A stretch of 64,000 nucleotides of DNA from Anaerobaca lacustris (GTDB lineage: Bacteria > Planctomycetota > Phycisphaerae > Sedimentisphaerales > Anaerobacaceae), in contig NZ_JASCXX010000017.1 in NCBI RefSeq assembly GCF_030012215.1, positions 1 through 64,000 of the forward strand. The letters run 5' to 3'. Under the pieces are notes generated by a model that worked only from the letters and a program-made list of their open reading frames with translations, made no database searches and had not been told where the DNA came from. The translations under genes were made by a program, and so were the position numbers. Below, one piece after another: positions 25,433 through 33,504 of the stretch (the stretch's first letter is position 1; every line of letters begins with the position of its first letter).

Positions 25433-26475
25433 AGCCGTTCAATGATCAGCATCGAGAACTGCTGTTTGATTACTCTTTGGGTCTGACATCCGAAAGCGAA
25501 ACGACCGCGGCCGAGAGGCTATTGGCGGAGTCTCACGAGGCCGCGAGTCTGTACGAGGCCTTGCGGAGCGTCCTGGTCCCGCTCGATGCCCTGGAGGTCG
25601 AACCCTGTCCGGAGGAGTTGGCGGAGAGAACCGTCCTGCGGCTGAAGGAAACGTCGCGAGCCACTTCACAAGTGGATCGGCCCCAAGAGCTGCTCTCGGC
25701 CGCAGAGGTCGGGGGCGAGACGATTCGGATTCCTTTCTGGCGGAATTGGGGGGATATTGCCGCCGTGGCCGCCGTGCTGGTCCTCTTCGTAGGGGTGGGG
25801 TTGCCGACCCTGAGCTTCGCCCGGCAGAAGTACTGGCAGACTCACTGCCAGGCGAATTTGGCCAACGTTCGGGAAGGATTTGTCAATTACGTTGCCGACC
25901 ATGACGGCCGACTTCCCAGCTTGGCTGTGGGGGCCGGATCGCCCTGGTGGAAGGTCGGATATCAGGGTCCGGAGGACCACTCCAACACCCGCCAAGGTTG
26001 GCTTTTTGTCCGCCAAGGCTACGTGTCCCCGGAGAAGTTCCTCTGTCCGGCCAGGCGGGTCGAAGGCAAGGTGTCTTTCGATCGGTTGAAGGTCGAGGAG
26101 TACAGCGATTTTCCGGGCCGCAAGTTCATCGGGTTCAGCATTCGCATCGGGTGCCCGCAATCGAAGGAGAACGACTGGACGTCGCGCAAGGTGCTCATCG
26201 CCGATTTGAATCCCATTGCCGAAGAGCTTCCCACGGACCACTCCGCCGAGGTGAATCTGCGTCTCTCCGAGGAGCTGTTGCGCTCGAACAGCCGGAACCA
26301 CGGCGGACGCGGACAGAGCGTTTTGTTTGGCGACGGATCGGTCCGGTTCCTCCGAACGCGGTATACGAGTTTCTCCAACGACGACATCTACACGATTGCG
26401 GAGATGTCGAGCGGTTGCCGCATCCGTGGTTACGAGCGGCCCTCCTGCGAACAGGATGCATTCGTCGCCCCGTGA
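25429..26475 (+). CDS. putative anti-sigma factor fused to a pseudopilin-like sensor domain
   Basis: A 348-residue membrane protein translated with the sigma gene (4-bp overlap, AAGAGGT site). Residues 1-75 look like a cytosolic anti-sigma region without the zinc HxxxCxxC motif (HRELLFDYSLGLTSESETTAAERLL). One membrane helix follows at about 105-130 (DIAAVAAVLVLFVGVGLPTLSFA). The outer part (about 130-348) has the pattern of planctomycete pseudopilins: CQANLANVREGFVNYVADHDGRLP, FLCPARR and QSVLFGDGSVRFLRTR with the DG signature. I infer that it holds the sigma factor at the membrane and senses something outside through the pilin-like domain. The anti-sigma role is inferred from context. Confidence 0.65.
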   Translation: MKPFNDQHRELLFDYSLGLTSESETTAAERLLAESHEAASLYEALRSVLVPLDALEVEPCPEELAERTVLRLKETSRATSQVDRPQELLSAAEVGGETIRIPFWRNWGDIAAVAAVLVLFVGVGLPTLSFARQKYWQTHCQANLANVREGFVNYVADHDGRLPSLAVGAGSPWWKVGYQGPEDHSNTRQGWLFVRQGYVSPEKFLCPARRVEGKVSFDRLKVEEYSDFPGRKFIGFSIRIGCPQSKENDWTSRKVLIADLNPIAEELPTDHSAEVNLRLSEELLRSNSRNHGGRGQSVLFGDGSVRFLRTRYTSFSNDDIYTIAEMSSGCRIRGYERPSCEQDAFVAP

Positions 26476-26500
26476 TCGTGTTCGCACATCGGACGGCAGG

Positions 26501-27463
26501 TCAGCTCTTGGCGCCAAGGCCCTTCTGAGCGTTCCTCATACAGATTCGCGCGTTGCGTTGGAGCCCTTCCAGTGTGGCCCTGTGGATGGGTGAGCCGGCA
26601 AACCGGGCCTCAAATGACGTCGGTGTCAAGCTCAGCACCTGTACCAGATCCAATTGTGCATCTCGCGGACGAGACCCAAGCCGGGTGCTCTTGCACGTCG
26701 GGGCGGCATGCTGATGGGGGCAGGCCAGCACACACGCGTCGCAGCCGAAGACCCGATCGCCGATCTTCGTCGCCAGGTCGGGCGGGATATCCCCTTTGTG
26801 CTCGATGGTCAGGTAGCTGATGCATTTCTCCGCATCGAATTCGCCGACCGCTCCGAGCGCGCCGGTGGGACAGGCCCGGACGCAGCGGTCACAGGCGGCG
26901 CACGTTCCAGGGTCCGGCCCGTCCGGCTCGAGTGCGACCGTAGTCACCAGCTCGCCCAGGAAGACCTGCGGCCCCAGCGTTGGATGGATCAGCATGTGAT
27001 TGGTCCCGATGAAGCCCAGGCCCGCCCGGACGGCCAGGGCTCGTTCGGCCAGCGGGACCGAGTCCACACAAACCTTGAATCGGTGCGTCCGCTCTGTCCG
27101 CTCGCCAAGGAAATCCGCCAGTTCGAACAGCAGTGGTTTCATGACATGGTGATAGTCCTCGTACCACGCGTACTGGGCGACAGTTCCGGTTTGCTGAGAG
27201 GTTTGCGGGGGCGGCGATGAATGCTCCGGCTTGTAGTTCAGCGCCACGACGATCACCGATCGGACCCCTTCCAGCAGGGCCGCCGGATGGATGCGCTTCT
27301 CGCCGTTGCGGTGCATGTAACCCATCCGGCCGGCATGACCGGCGCGCAGCCACGCGTTCAGCCGTGCGATGTCGCTATCGGATATGGGCGCAGCGTTGGT
27401 GATCCCTACGGCGTCGAAGCCGAGCGTAAGCGCGCGAGCCTTAATCTCCTGTTCCAGGGTCAT
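26501..27463 (-). CDS. queG: epoxyqueuosine reductase (QueG)
   Basis: A 320-residue cobalamin- and [4Fe-4S]-dependent enzyme that reduces epoxyqueuosine to queuosine in the wobble position of GUN-anticodon tRNAs. Conserved parts include VIVVALNYKPE, YAWYEDYHHVMKPLL, CVDSVPLAERALAVRAGLGFIGTN with the catalytic aspartate, and two ferredoxin-like cluster sites (CAACDRCVRACPTGAL and FGCDACVLACPHQ). It is about 50 residues shorter than the E. coli enzyme because the C-terminal HEAT-like repeats are missing, as in many bacteria. The ATG at 27463 follows a TATAAT by seven bases. It is a single gene, divergent from a large secreted protein gene, with no other queuosine genes in the window. Confidence 0.92.
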   Translation of the reverse strand: MTLEQEIKARALTLGFDAVGITNAAPISDSDIARLNAWLRAGHAGRMGYMHRNGEKRIHPAALLEGVRSVIVVALNYKPEHSSPPPQTSQQTGTVAQYAWYEDYHHVMKPLLFELADFLGERTERTHRFKVCVDSVPLAERALAVRAGLGFIGTNHMLIHPTLGPQVFLGELVTTVALEPDGPDPGTCAACDRCVRACPTGALGAVGEFDAEKCISYLTIEHKGDIPPDLATKIGDRVFGCDACVLACPHQHAAPTCKSTRLGSRPRDAQLDLVQVLSLTPTSFEARFAGSPIHRATLEGLQRNARICMRNAQKGLGAKS

Positions 27464-27470
27464 GGAGACG

Positions 27471-27499
27471 ATTATACTACGACCGGCTTGCAGTTTGAA
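27471..27499 (-). promoter_or_regulatory. promoter for a leaderless queG transcript
   Basis: On the - strand, TTCAAA (27499-27494), a 17-base spacer and TATAAT (27476-27471) end seven bases before the queG ATG. No ribosome binding site fits in the gap. Confidence 0.55.
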
Positions 27500-27526
27500 A
27501 CGACAGACAGGAATCGGAGGTCGCTT

Positions 27527-30238
27527 ATGAAGAATCTCAATCAGATTTCAACCTCGCCGTTGCATGGCTGTCGGCGGTCCCTTTCTATTGCGGCATGTGT
27601 GCTCCTGGTCTGTCTGTCCTCATCGCTACGGGCGGAGACTGTCGTCACGTGGGATTTCACCGAGGGGGCCCAGGGCTGGGTCGGGAATCATTTCGTCAAG
27701 GACCTGACCGCCGGGCCGGATGGCCTGGCATTCGTTTCGAACGGGATCGATCCCTGGATCGAGGGTCCGCCCATCGATCTGCCGCAGGAGGGAATGACGC
27801 GAGTTACTGTGACGATGAAGTCCGACGCCGATGCCGGGGCCGAACTCTTCTACGGTCGGCATTTCGAGGCCGGCCGATCCGTTCGGTTCATGGTCACCAA
27901 CGACCGGCAGTGGCACAACTACGTGCTGACGATCCGCGAGCCGCTCGGACCGGGCGCCCGGTTTCGCCTCGATCCGGCCGCCGGACCGGGCTCGGTCGTC
28001 GTTCGTTCCATCCGCGTCGAATCGCTGCCCGGCGTGGCCCAGCCTCCGTTGAAGACACCCCGCCGACTTGATGCAGACCGGACCGAACTCGCGTCGATAC
28101 GGTCGGGCGATCTGATCGTGAAGCACTCGCGACTTCGGTGGGGCGACTTTCTGATCGAGGTTTCCGGCGTTGAAATGGCCGCAGGACACGCGTCTGACAT
28201 CATCGGCGTCATGTCCGACGGGCAACCCCGGTGGCTCGATCTCTCCTCCGCTCAGTTCACCTGCGACGAGATTGCAGGGGCCCTCGTGTGCGTCGCAACC
28301 TTGTCCGACCCCGATGGTGGGCAATGGCGTCTGACGCGGCGGTTCTCGCCGGGGCGCACCCCTGGAACGCTCGTGGTCGATATGGAATTTGCGACCGACC
28401 GCGACCGCCGGGCGGTCTATCTGCCCTGGCTGACTCTGTTTCCGGGTCTGGAGACCTACGGCCCGCGCAAGGCCCAGGGACTGCTGGCGGGCCTGGAATA
28501 CCTCGCCGACGAGCCGAGCAGCAGCCGGCTCGATATCACCACGCCCGAGCACGTCCGCCGCGCGCCCGACCCGGTCAAGATCACGTTTCCGCTGATGGCC
28601 ATCACCCACGAGGATCGCTATATCGGTTTGATCTGGGAGCCGTCCGATCTGGTGGCGCCCGTCTTCGATTCGCCCGACACGATCTACGGCAGCGGGGCCC
28701 ACGTGATGGCGCTGACCGCTCCGGCGGTGGGCGATCTTCGCTTCGAGAACGACTTGGCGGCCCACACCCCGTTCCCGCTTCTGGCGGGCCGGCCGGTCCG
28801 CTCGCGCGCCATGATCGTAGCCGGAGAGGGGCTGACGATCGTCTCTGCCGTCGAGAAGTATGTCCAGATTCGAGGACTTCTGCCCGTCCCCGCGTTCGAG
28901 GGCGGCTTCGAAGCAGCCGTAACCCTGCTCGCCCGTGGCTGGCTCGACTCGGCGATCAACGAGGAGGGCCTGTTCCGCCATGCGGTCTGGGGAACCAGTT
29001 TCCGAGCCCAGCCTGCCAGCGATGCGCCCGTGTACATGGATTGGCTGGCTCGCCACTGTGCGGACACAGACCTCGCCGAGCGGCTGAAGGACGGTCGTGA
29101 CCTGGCCCTGAGCAAGCTGCCGGCTGGCGGACCTTATTGGGGGACGGTCTCGCACGTGCGGACCCCGGCGCCGGCGTTGGTCCTCGGTGACGTCGAGGCC
29201 TACGTTCGATCCAGGCGATCCGAGGCCGCGGTCCTACTGCGGAATTTCGATTCACAGGGAATCAAACGCTATCAGCCGGGCAAAGTGGACTATGCGAAAG
29301 GCCACTTCGCAGACCATGCCAACGGCCTGGCGGCCGCCGATGTCACGCGGATTCTCGAAGCGGCGACCCTGTCGGCCGACCCGCAGCTCATCGAGCAGAG
29401 TCTGGCCCTGCTGGACAAACAGACGGCACTCTACGCCGGCACCGTTCCGCGCGGCGCGCAGACCTGGGAGGTTCCTCTGCACACGCCCGACATCCTCGCC
29501 TCGGCCCACATGGTCAAGGCCTACACGCTCGGTTACGTCCTCTCCGATGACCCCGACCATCTCGAACAGGCCCGGTATTGGGCCTGGACGGGCGTGCCAT
29601 TCGTATATCTTGCCAACCCGACGCCGGGCGAGGTCGGTCCCTATGCGACTATTGCAGTGCTGGGAGCGACCAACTGGCAAGCGCCGATCTGGTTCGGCCT
29701 GCCTGTGCAGTGGTGCGGCCTCGTCTATGGCTCGGCCCTGCATCAGCTCGGCCAGTACGATTCGTCCGGCCCTTGGCGGATGCTCGCCAAGGCCATTACC
29801 GCTGCCGGTCTGCAGATGACCTGGCCCGAAAGTGACCGGGAACGGCAGGGTCTGCTGCCCGACTTCTTCCATCTCCGGGCGCAGATCAGCGATGGGCCCG
29901 CCATCAATCCGGGCACGGTCCAGGCGCACGTGCCCGAGCTGTTCGGCCGGGGGCAGCTCTACGACGTTCGCAGGGTGGACAGGCGGAACTGGTTCGTCCA
30001 CGCGCCGTGCGAGATCGATGACCTGGACACTTCGGACGACTCGTTGCGGTTCGCCGTCGATGGCTGGGGCGACGCCACTTTCCACGTCCTGATCTCCGGC
30101 GTGCCAAACGAGCTGTCCAGTGTGACGGTCGGTGCGCCCGGAGAGGATGCGACAGACGCCAAGACGCATTTCAATCCCGAACTGAAACTGTTGACCATCA
30201 CACTGACCGGGCCCTCGGAGATCCGGTTGCGCGACTGA
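27527..30238 (+). CDS. large secreted protein of unknown family, possibly carbohydrate-active
   Basis: A 903-residue protein with an N-terminal signal (CRRSLSIAACVLLVCLSSSLRA). Residues about 35-160 look like a jelly-roll carbohydrate-binding module (VTWDFTEGAQGWVGNHF, then TVTMKSDADAGAELFYGR). The middle (about 200-480) is a beta-rich region with RFSPGRTPGTLVVDMEF and YIGLIWEPSDLVAP. The remainder, about 480-830, is mainly helical with aromatic-rich segments (YMDWLARHC, VPLHTPDILASAHMVKAYTLGY, FVYLANPTPGEVGPYATIAVLG), reminiscent of alpha/alpha-toroid glycosidases or lyases. I do not recognise the family. The ATG at 27527 is preceded by GGAGG at ideal spacing. It is divergent from queG by 63 bases. 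Confidence 0.6.
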   Translation: MKNLNQISTSPLHGCRRSLSIAACVLLVCLSSSLRAETVVTWDFTEGAQGWVGNHFVKDLTAGPDGLAFVSNGIDPWIEGPPIDLPQEGMTRVTVTMKSDADAGAELFYGRHFEAGRSVRFMVTNDRQWHNYVLTIREPLGPGARFRLDPAAGPGSVVVRSIRVESLPGVAQPPLKTPRRLDADRTELASIRSGDLIVKHSRLRWGDFLIEVSGVEMAAGHASDIIGVMSDGQPRWLDLSSAQFTCDEIAGALVCVATLSDPDGGQWRLTRRFSPGRTPGTLVVDMEFATDRDRRAVYLPWLTLFPGLETYGPRKAQGLLAGLEYLADEPSSSRLDITTPEHVRRAPDPVKITFPLMAITHEDRYIGLIWEPSDLVAPVFDSPDTIYGSGAHVMALTAPAVGDLRFENDLAAHTPFPLLAGRPVRSRAMIVAGEGLTIVSAVEKYVQIRGLLPVPAFEGGFEAAVTLLARGWLDSAINEEGLFRHAVWGTSFRAQPASDAPVYMDWLARHCADTDLAERLKDGRDLALSKLPAGGPYWGTVSHVRTPAPALVLGDVEAYVRSRRSEAAVLLRNFDSQGIKRYQPGKVDYAKGHFADHANGLAAADVTRILEAATLSADPQLIEQSLALLDKQTALYAGTVPRGAQTWEVPLHTPDILASAHMVKAYTLGYVLSDDPDHLEQARYWAWTGVPFVYLANPTPGEVGPYATIAVLGATNWQAPIWFGLPVQWCGLVYGSALHQLGQYDSSGPWRMLAKAITAAGLQMTWPESDRERQGLLPDFFHLRAQISDGPAINPGTVQAHVPELFGRGQLYDVRRVDRRNWFVHAPCEIDDLDTSDDSLRFAVDGWGDATFHVLISGVPNELSSVTVGAPGEDATDAKTHFNPELKLLTITLTGPSEIRLRD

Positions 30239-30299
30239 GATTCGGCCGCAAAAAACGACATCCGCCCCGTCCAGACCGATGCCGGTTGATTCACGGGTG

Positions 30300-30328
30300 T
30301 TGACCGCTTGTGGTTGCTCGTGTACAGT
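30300..30328 (+). promoter_or_regulatory. putative promoter of the MATE gene
   Basis: TTGACC (30300-30305), a 17-base spacer and TACAGT (30323-30328) lie about 75 bases before the MATE start codon, after the stop of the preceding gene. Confidence 0.5.
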
Positions 30329-30403
30329 ACGCCGAGCACGAAATGCAACAGTCACATTCCGGCCGGGTGCGGTTGACGATTCGCCGGTTTGAGAGCAGGG
30401 GGC

Positions 30404-31858
30404 ATGACACACACGGAACAGTTGAACCTGAAGGCCCCCTCGGATTCTGCCCGCGCCGGCGGGCTGCGCGAGTTGCTTGCGATCGCGCTGCCGATGGTGA
30501 TCTCGCACGCCTGCGATACGGTCATGATGTTCACCGACCGGCTCTTCCTGTCCCGGCTTGGCCCCGAGCAGATGAACGCCTCGATGGCCGGCGGGCTGAC
30601 CTGCTTCGTGATGATGACGTTCTTCCTCGGTCTGACGGGCTACTCGACGGCGCTGGTGGCGCAGTATCTCGGCGCCGGGCGCAAGGACCGCTGTGCGACG
30701 GCGACCACGCAGGCGATGCTGATTGCCTTGACGGCCTACCCGTTGATTCTGCTGGCCCGTCCGCTCGTTCACATGGTCTTCGCCAGGACGGGGATTTCTC
30801 CCGGCCAACTGGCCCCGCAGATCGAGTATTTCGACATCGTGGTCTATGCGACTGTGGTCGGCCTGTTGCGCAACTGCCTGAGCAGTTTCTTCAGCGGCAT
30901 CGGGCGGACGCGGATCGTCATGGTCAGCGCCTTTGCGGCCATGCTGGTCAACGTGGGAATGAACTACATCCTGATCTTCGGCAAGCTCGGTTTCCCGGCT
31001 TTGGGCATTCGCGGGGCGGCCTACGGGACGATCATCGGGGGGGTCGTCGGGCTGGGCGTCCTGCTGGCGATGTATCTGGGCGGAGGGATTCGTCGGACGT
31101 ATCGCGTGTGGCACTCGCTGCGGTTTGACGGAGATGCAATGGCCAAGCTGCTGCGATTCGGCTATCCGGCCGGCGTCGAGATGTTCCTGAACCTCCTGGC
31201 GTTCTATGCCATGATCGTCGCGTTCCACGCCCACGGCCCGACCACCGCCACCGCGGTAACCGTCATGTTCAACTGGGACATGGTCTCGTTCGTCCCGCTG
31301 ATCGGCATCCAGATCGGTGTCATGAGCCTCGTCGGACGCTACATGGGGGCCGCCCGGCCTGACATCGCCCATCGTTCCGCCATGTCGGGGCTCAAGTGCG
31401 GGTGGCTCTATTCGATCGTTATCTTGATTCTCTTCGTCGGTTTCCCACGGCACCTGGTCGCCATGTTCCGGCCGGAGCAGGCCGATGCGATCTTCCACGC
31501 CGCGGCCCCGATGGCCGTCCGGATGATTCGCATCGCGTCGATCTACGTCATGCTCGAAGCGGTGGTGGTCGTCTTCAGCGGGGCCCTGCGCGGCGCGGGC
31601 GATACGGTCTGGGCGATGTGCGTCTCGGTGGCGCTGCACTGGCTGATGCTGGGCATCCTGGTCGTTATGCTCTACGCGCTGAAGCTCTCGCCGGAGGCCG
31701 CCTGGACGGGCGTCGTGCTGTCGTTTCTATCGTTCTCGGTGGTGTTCTACCGGCGCTACCGAGGCGGCAAATGGCGAACGATTCGGATGGTCCGCACTCA
31801 GGCCGAACTGCTCGCCACCGATCACGACCACGACTTCCACGAGCCCCGCGACCTATAG
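30404..31858 (+). CDS. MATE family efflux transporter
   Basis: A 484-residue inner-membrane exporter of the MATE superfamily, which expels drugs or metabolites in exchange for Na+ or H+. About twelve hydrophobic helices can be drawn, in two similar halves starting at LLAIALPMVISHACDTVMMFTDRLFLSRLG and LLRFGYPAGVEMFLNLLAFYAMI. Other family features are ALVAQYLGAGR, LRNCLSSFFSGIGRTRIVM, and GALRGAGDTVWAM. The tail ends in a histidine/aspartate-rich stretch (ATDHDHDFHEPRDL), which could bind metal. The ATG at 30404 follows GGGGG; a TTG 15 bases upstream is possible but less likely. The substrate is unknown. Confidence 0.88.
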   Translation: MTHTEQLNLKAPSDSARAGGLRELLAIALPMVISHACDTVMMFTDRLFLSRLGPEQMNASMAGGLTCFVMMTFFLGLTGYSTALVAQYLGAGRKDRCATATTQAMLIALTAYPLILLARPLVHMVFARTGISPGQLAPQIEYFDIVVYATVVGLLRNCLSSFFSGIGRTRIVMVSAFAAMLVNVGMNYILIFGKLGFPALGIRGAAYGTIIGGVVGLGVLLAMYLGGGIRRTYRVWHSLRFDGDAMAKLLRFGYPAGVEMFLNLLAFYAMIVAFHAHGPTTATAVTVMFNWDMVSFVPLIGIQIGVMSLVGRYMGAARPDIAHRSAMSGLKCGWLYSIVILILFVGFPRHLVAMFRPEQADAIFHAAAPMAVRMIRIASIYVMLEAVVVVFSGALRGAGDTVWAMCVSVALHWLMLGILVVMLYALKLSPEAAWTGVVLSFLSFSVVFYRRYRGGKWRTIRMVRTQAELLATDHDHDFHEPRDL

Positions 31859-31859
31859 G

Positions 31860-31876
31860 ACCCGCGACCCGCGGGT
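31860..31876. terminator. small hairpin between convergent genes
   Basis: ACCCGCG (31860-31866) and CGCGGGT (31870-31876) form a 7-bp stem with a three-base loop in the 21-bp gap between the MATE and TIGR04076 stops. No T-run. Confidence 0.35.
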
Positions 31877-31879
31877 GGC

Positions 31880-32167
31880 TCAGCGGACCTTGCTGATCTC
31901 GTAGACGACGGTGCCGCCGCCGGTGTATTGGCAGACGTCGGGGCACTGGACGTAGGCCTTGGTCTTGTCCTCTTTGCCGTCGAGGCCCCAGTCAGCCGGC
32001 TCGGAGACGCGCAGAGCGTTGTACCACGGCATCAGCGACGCCAGCCCGTGCATGCAGACGGGGATCTCGCTGACCAGTTGATAGCAGGCCTTCAGTGTGA
32101 AGGAATCGCCGACCTTGTGCACGGGGCAGTGCCCCTTGACCTCTTTGACCGTCACCAGCAAATCCAT
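31880..32167 (-). CDS. TIGR04076 family protein
   Basis: A 95-residue small soluble protein. It matches the TIGR04076 pattern: MDLLVTVKEVKGHCPVHKVGDSF at the start, CMHGLASLMPWYNALR in the middle and VQCPDVCQYTGGGTVVYEI near the end. The conserved cysteines (about residues 14, 38, 75 and 79) could bind a metal or cluster. The family is frequent in anaerobes and has no established function. The ATG is preceded by GAGGAGAACCG. It stands alone, convergent with the MATE gene. Confidence 0.8.
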   Translation of the reverse strand: MDLLVTVKEVKGHCPVHKVGDSFTLKACYQLVSEIPVCMHGLASLMPWYNALRVSEPADWGLDGKEDKTKAYVQCPDVCQYTGGGTVVYEISKVR

Positions 32168-32273
32168 TCGGTTCTCCTCAGGATAGAATTCGGATGGCTG
32201 TTATTATGCCGGTCGGCATGCTTTGTTCAAGCGAATTCGACAGGACCGGTTTGGATTCGGGTTTACTCTTCGC

Positions 32274-32316
32274 CGACGACAAGGTAAGATCGTCTCGCCG
32301 AGCGACCCTGTCGTCG
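32274..32316 (+). other. hairpin in the apt leader region
   Basis: CGACGACA (32274-32281) pairs with TGTCGTCG (32309-32316), with an extra GG/CC pair inside. It ends 76 bases before the apt start codon. It may be part of the 5' leader. No known riboswitch was recognised. Confidence 0.3.
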
Positions 32317-32392
32317 TCGCAAGGCAATGGCTGGGGGGAAATCGGACCGACGGGCCTGGGAGGTCTGTCCCTTTTGGATTGCGAGGGAACGC

Positions 32393-32905
32393 ATGGAGTT
32401 AGCCCGATACATCCGCGACATCCCCGACTGGCCGAAGGCGGGGATCCTCTTTCGTGATATCACGCCGCTGCTGGCCAATCCGCAGGCATTGCGGGCGGCG
32501 GTCGATGCCATGTGCGCCCCGTACAAGGACGCCGGCATCGCGCACGTCGCGGCCGTCGAGGCCCGGGGGTTCATCTTCGGCACGGCGGTGGCCGCCCGGC
32601 TCAATGCCGGCTTCGTCCCGATCCGCAAGAAGGGCAAGCTGCCCTTCGAGACCGAGAGCATCACCTACGACCTGGAGTATGGCACCGACACGCTCGAAAT
32701 CCATCGCGACGCGGTGCCCGCCGGCGCCAAGGTCCTGATGGTCGACGATTTGCTCGCCACCGGCGGCACGATGAAGGCCGCCTGCGACCTTATCGAGAAG
32801 GTGCAGGGCCATATCGTCGGCATCACCTGCCTGATCGAACTGGCCGACCTCCAAGGCCGCCCGCGCCTCGCCCCCCACACCATCCACACCGTGATCTCAT
32901 ACTGA
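32393..32905 (+). CDS. apt: adenine phosphoribosyltransferase
   Basis: A 170-residue cytoplasmic enzyme that makes AMP from adenine and PRPP in purine salvage. Visible features are RYIRDIPDWPKAGILFRDITPLL at the N-terminus, VEARGFIFG, FVPIRKKGKLP and the PRPP-binding loop VLMVDDLLATGGTM. Length and order match bacterial Apt throughout. The ATG at 32393 has GAGGGA upstream; 22 extra in-frame codons were rejected because Apt similarity starts at ELARYIRD. It is a single gene with a small hairpin in its probable leader. Confidence 0.93.
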   Translation: MELARYIRDIPDWPKAGILFRDITPLLANPQALRAAVDAMCAPYKDAGIAHVAAVEARGFIFGTAVAARLNAGFVPIRKKGKLPFETESITYDLEYGTDTLEIHRDAVPAGAKVLMVDDLLATGGTMKAACDLIEKVQGHIVGITCLIELADLQGRPRLAPHTIHTVISY

Positions 32906-32934
32906 CTTGTGGCTGGCGTTTTGTCCTTGGAGCT

Positions 32935-33504
32935 TCAGTTGTCGAGAAGGTTCTCGATCGTGCAGCCCATTTGTTGGCTCTTGTCGCGGAGTCTCTCATA
33001 GAACTCCTTGAAGGACGGGTTGCCAAGCCATTGGCGCAGAGGGGCCCGTTGGACCAGCATCGCTATTTCCTCTTCCTTCCGGTCGAATCCTGTTATGCTC
33101 ATCGCCTTCTCGAAAGGCCCCTTCGGATCGGCTACTGTGAACTTGCCCGGCTGATGCTGCGTCTGACCAGCGATCCAATTTGCGTCCGTGCAGAGCCAGC
33201 ACTCGATGTTCCGGTCGCAGACACCGAATACGATGAGGTGGTTGTGCTCGGAGCGACACCTGTCTTTATCGCCCTTGAGAACGTCTCGCCAGTCCTCATT
33301 GTTGGCATCCCGGAGAAAGACGATCAGATCTACCCCCTTCGCCATGAGCTCGATACACGTCTTGGGTATCTCACGATGCTGGCTCTTTCCCGATGTGCCC
33401 CGAAAGCGGCCTTCGATCAACTGCGCGTGCGGGCACCATCGATTCCGCAGCCCCTCCAGCACAGCCCGGTCTGTACTTCCTTCCACGGAGTAGCCGATCT
33501 TCAT
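32935..33504 (-). CDS. TOPRIM/DUF4276-like partner of the AAA ATPase
   Basis: A 189-residue protein encoded four bases into the end of the ATPase gene, so the two are translationally coupled. The N-terminus KIGYSVEGSTDRAVLEGLR has the glutamate-centred first motif of OLD-type TOPRIM nucleases, and DLIVFLRDANNEDW has the acidic second motif (Asp in place of the usual DxD). NIECWLCTDANW resembles the DUF4276 pattern ExWLL. Such proteins pair with AAA15/OLD-like ATPases in anti-phage modules. The codon use and lower GC of the two genes differ from their neighbours, suggesting transfer. The nuclease role is inferred. Confidence 0.65.
   Translation of the reverse strand: MKIGYSVEGSTDRAVLEGLRNRWCPHAQLIEGRFRGTSGKSQHREIPKTCIELMAKGVDLIVFLRDANNEDWRDVLKGDKDRCRSEHNHLIVFGVCDRNIECWLCTDANWIAGQTQHQPGKFTVADPKGPFEKAMSITGFDRKEEEIAMLVQRAPLRQWLGNPSFKEFYERLRDKSQQMGCTIENLLDN

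Noticed and set aside
29252-31639. 795-codon open frame on the - strand
   Set aside because: It spans two real + strand genes (the secreted protein and MATE) and has the skewed Arg/His/Gln composition of an antisense frame in GC-rich DNA.
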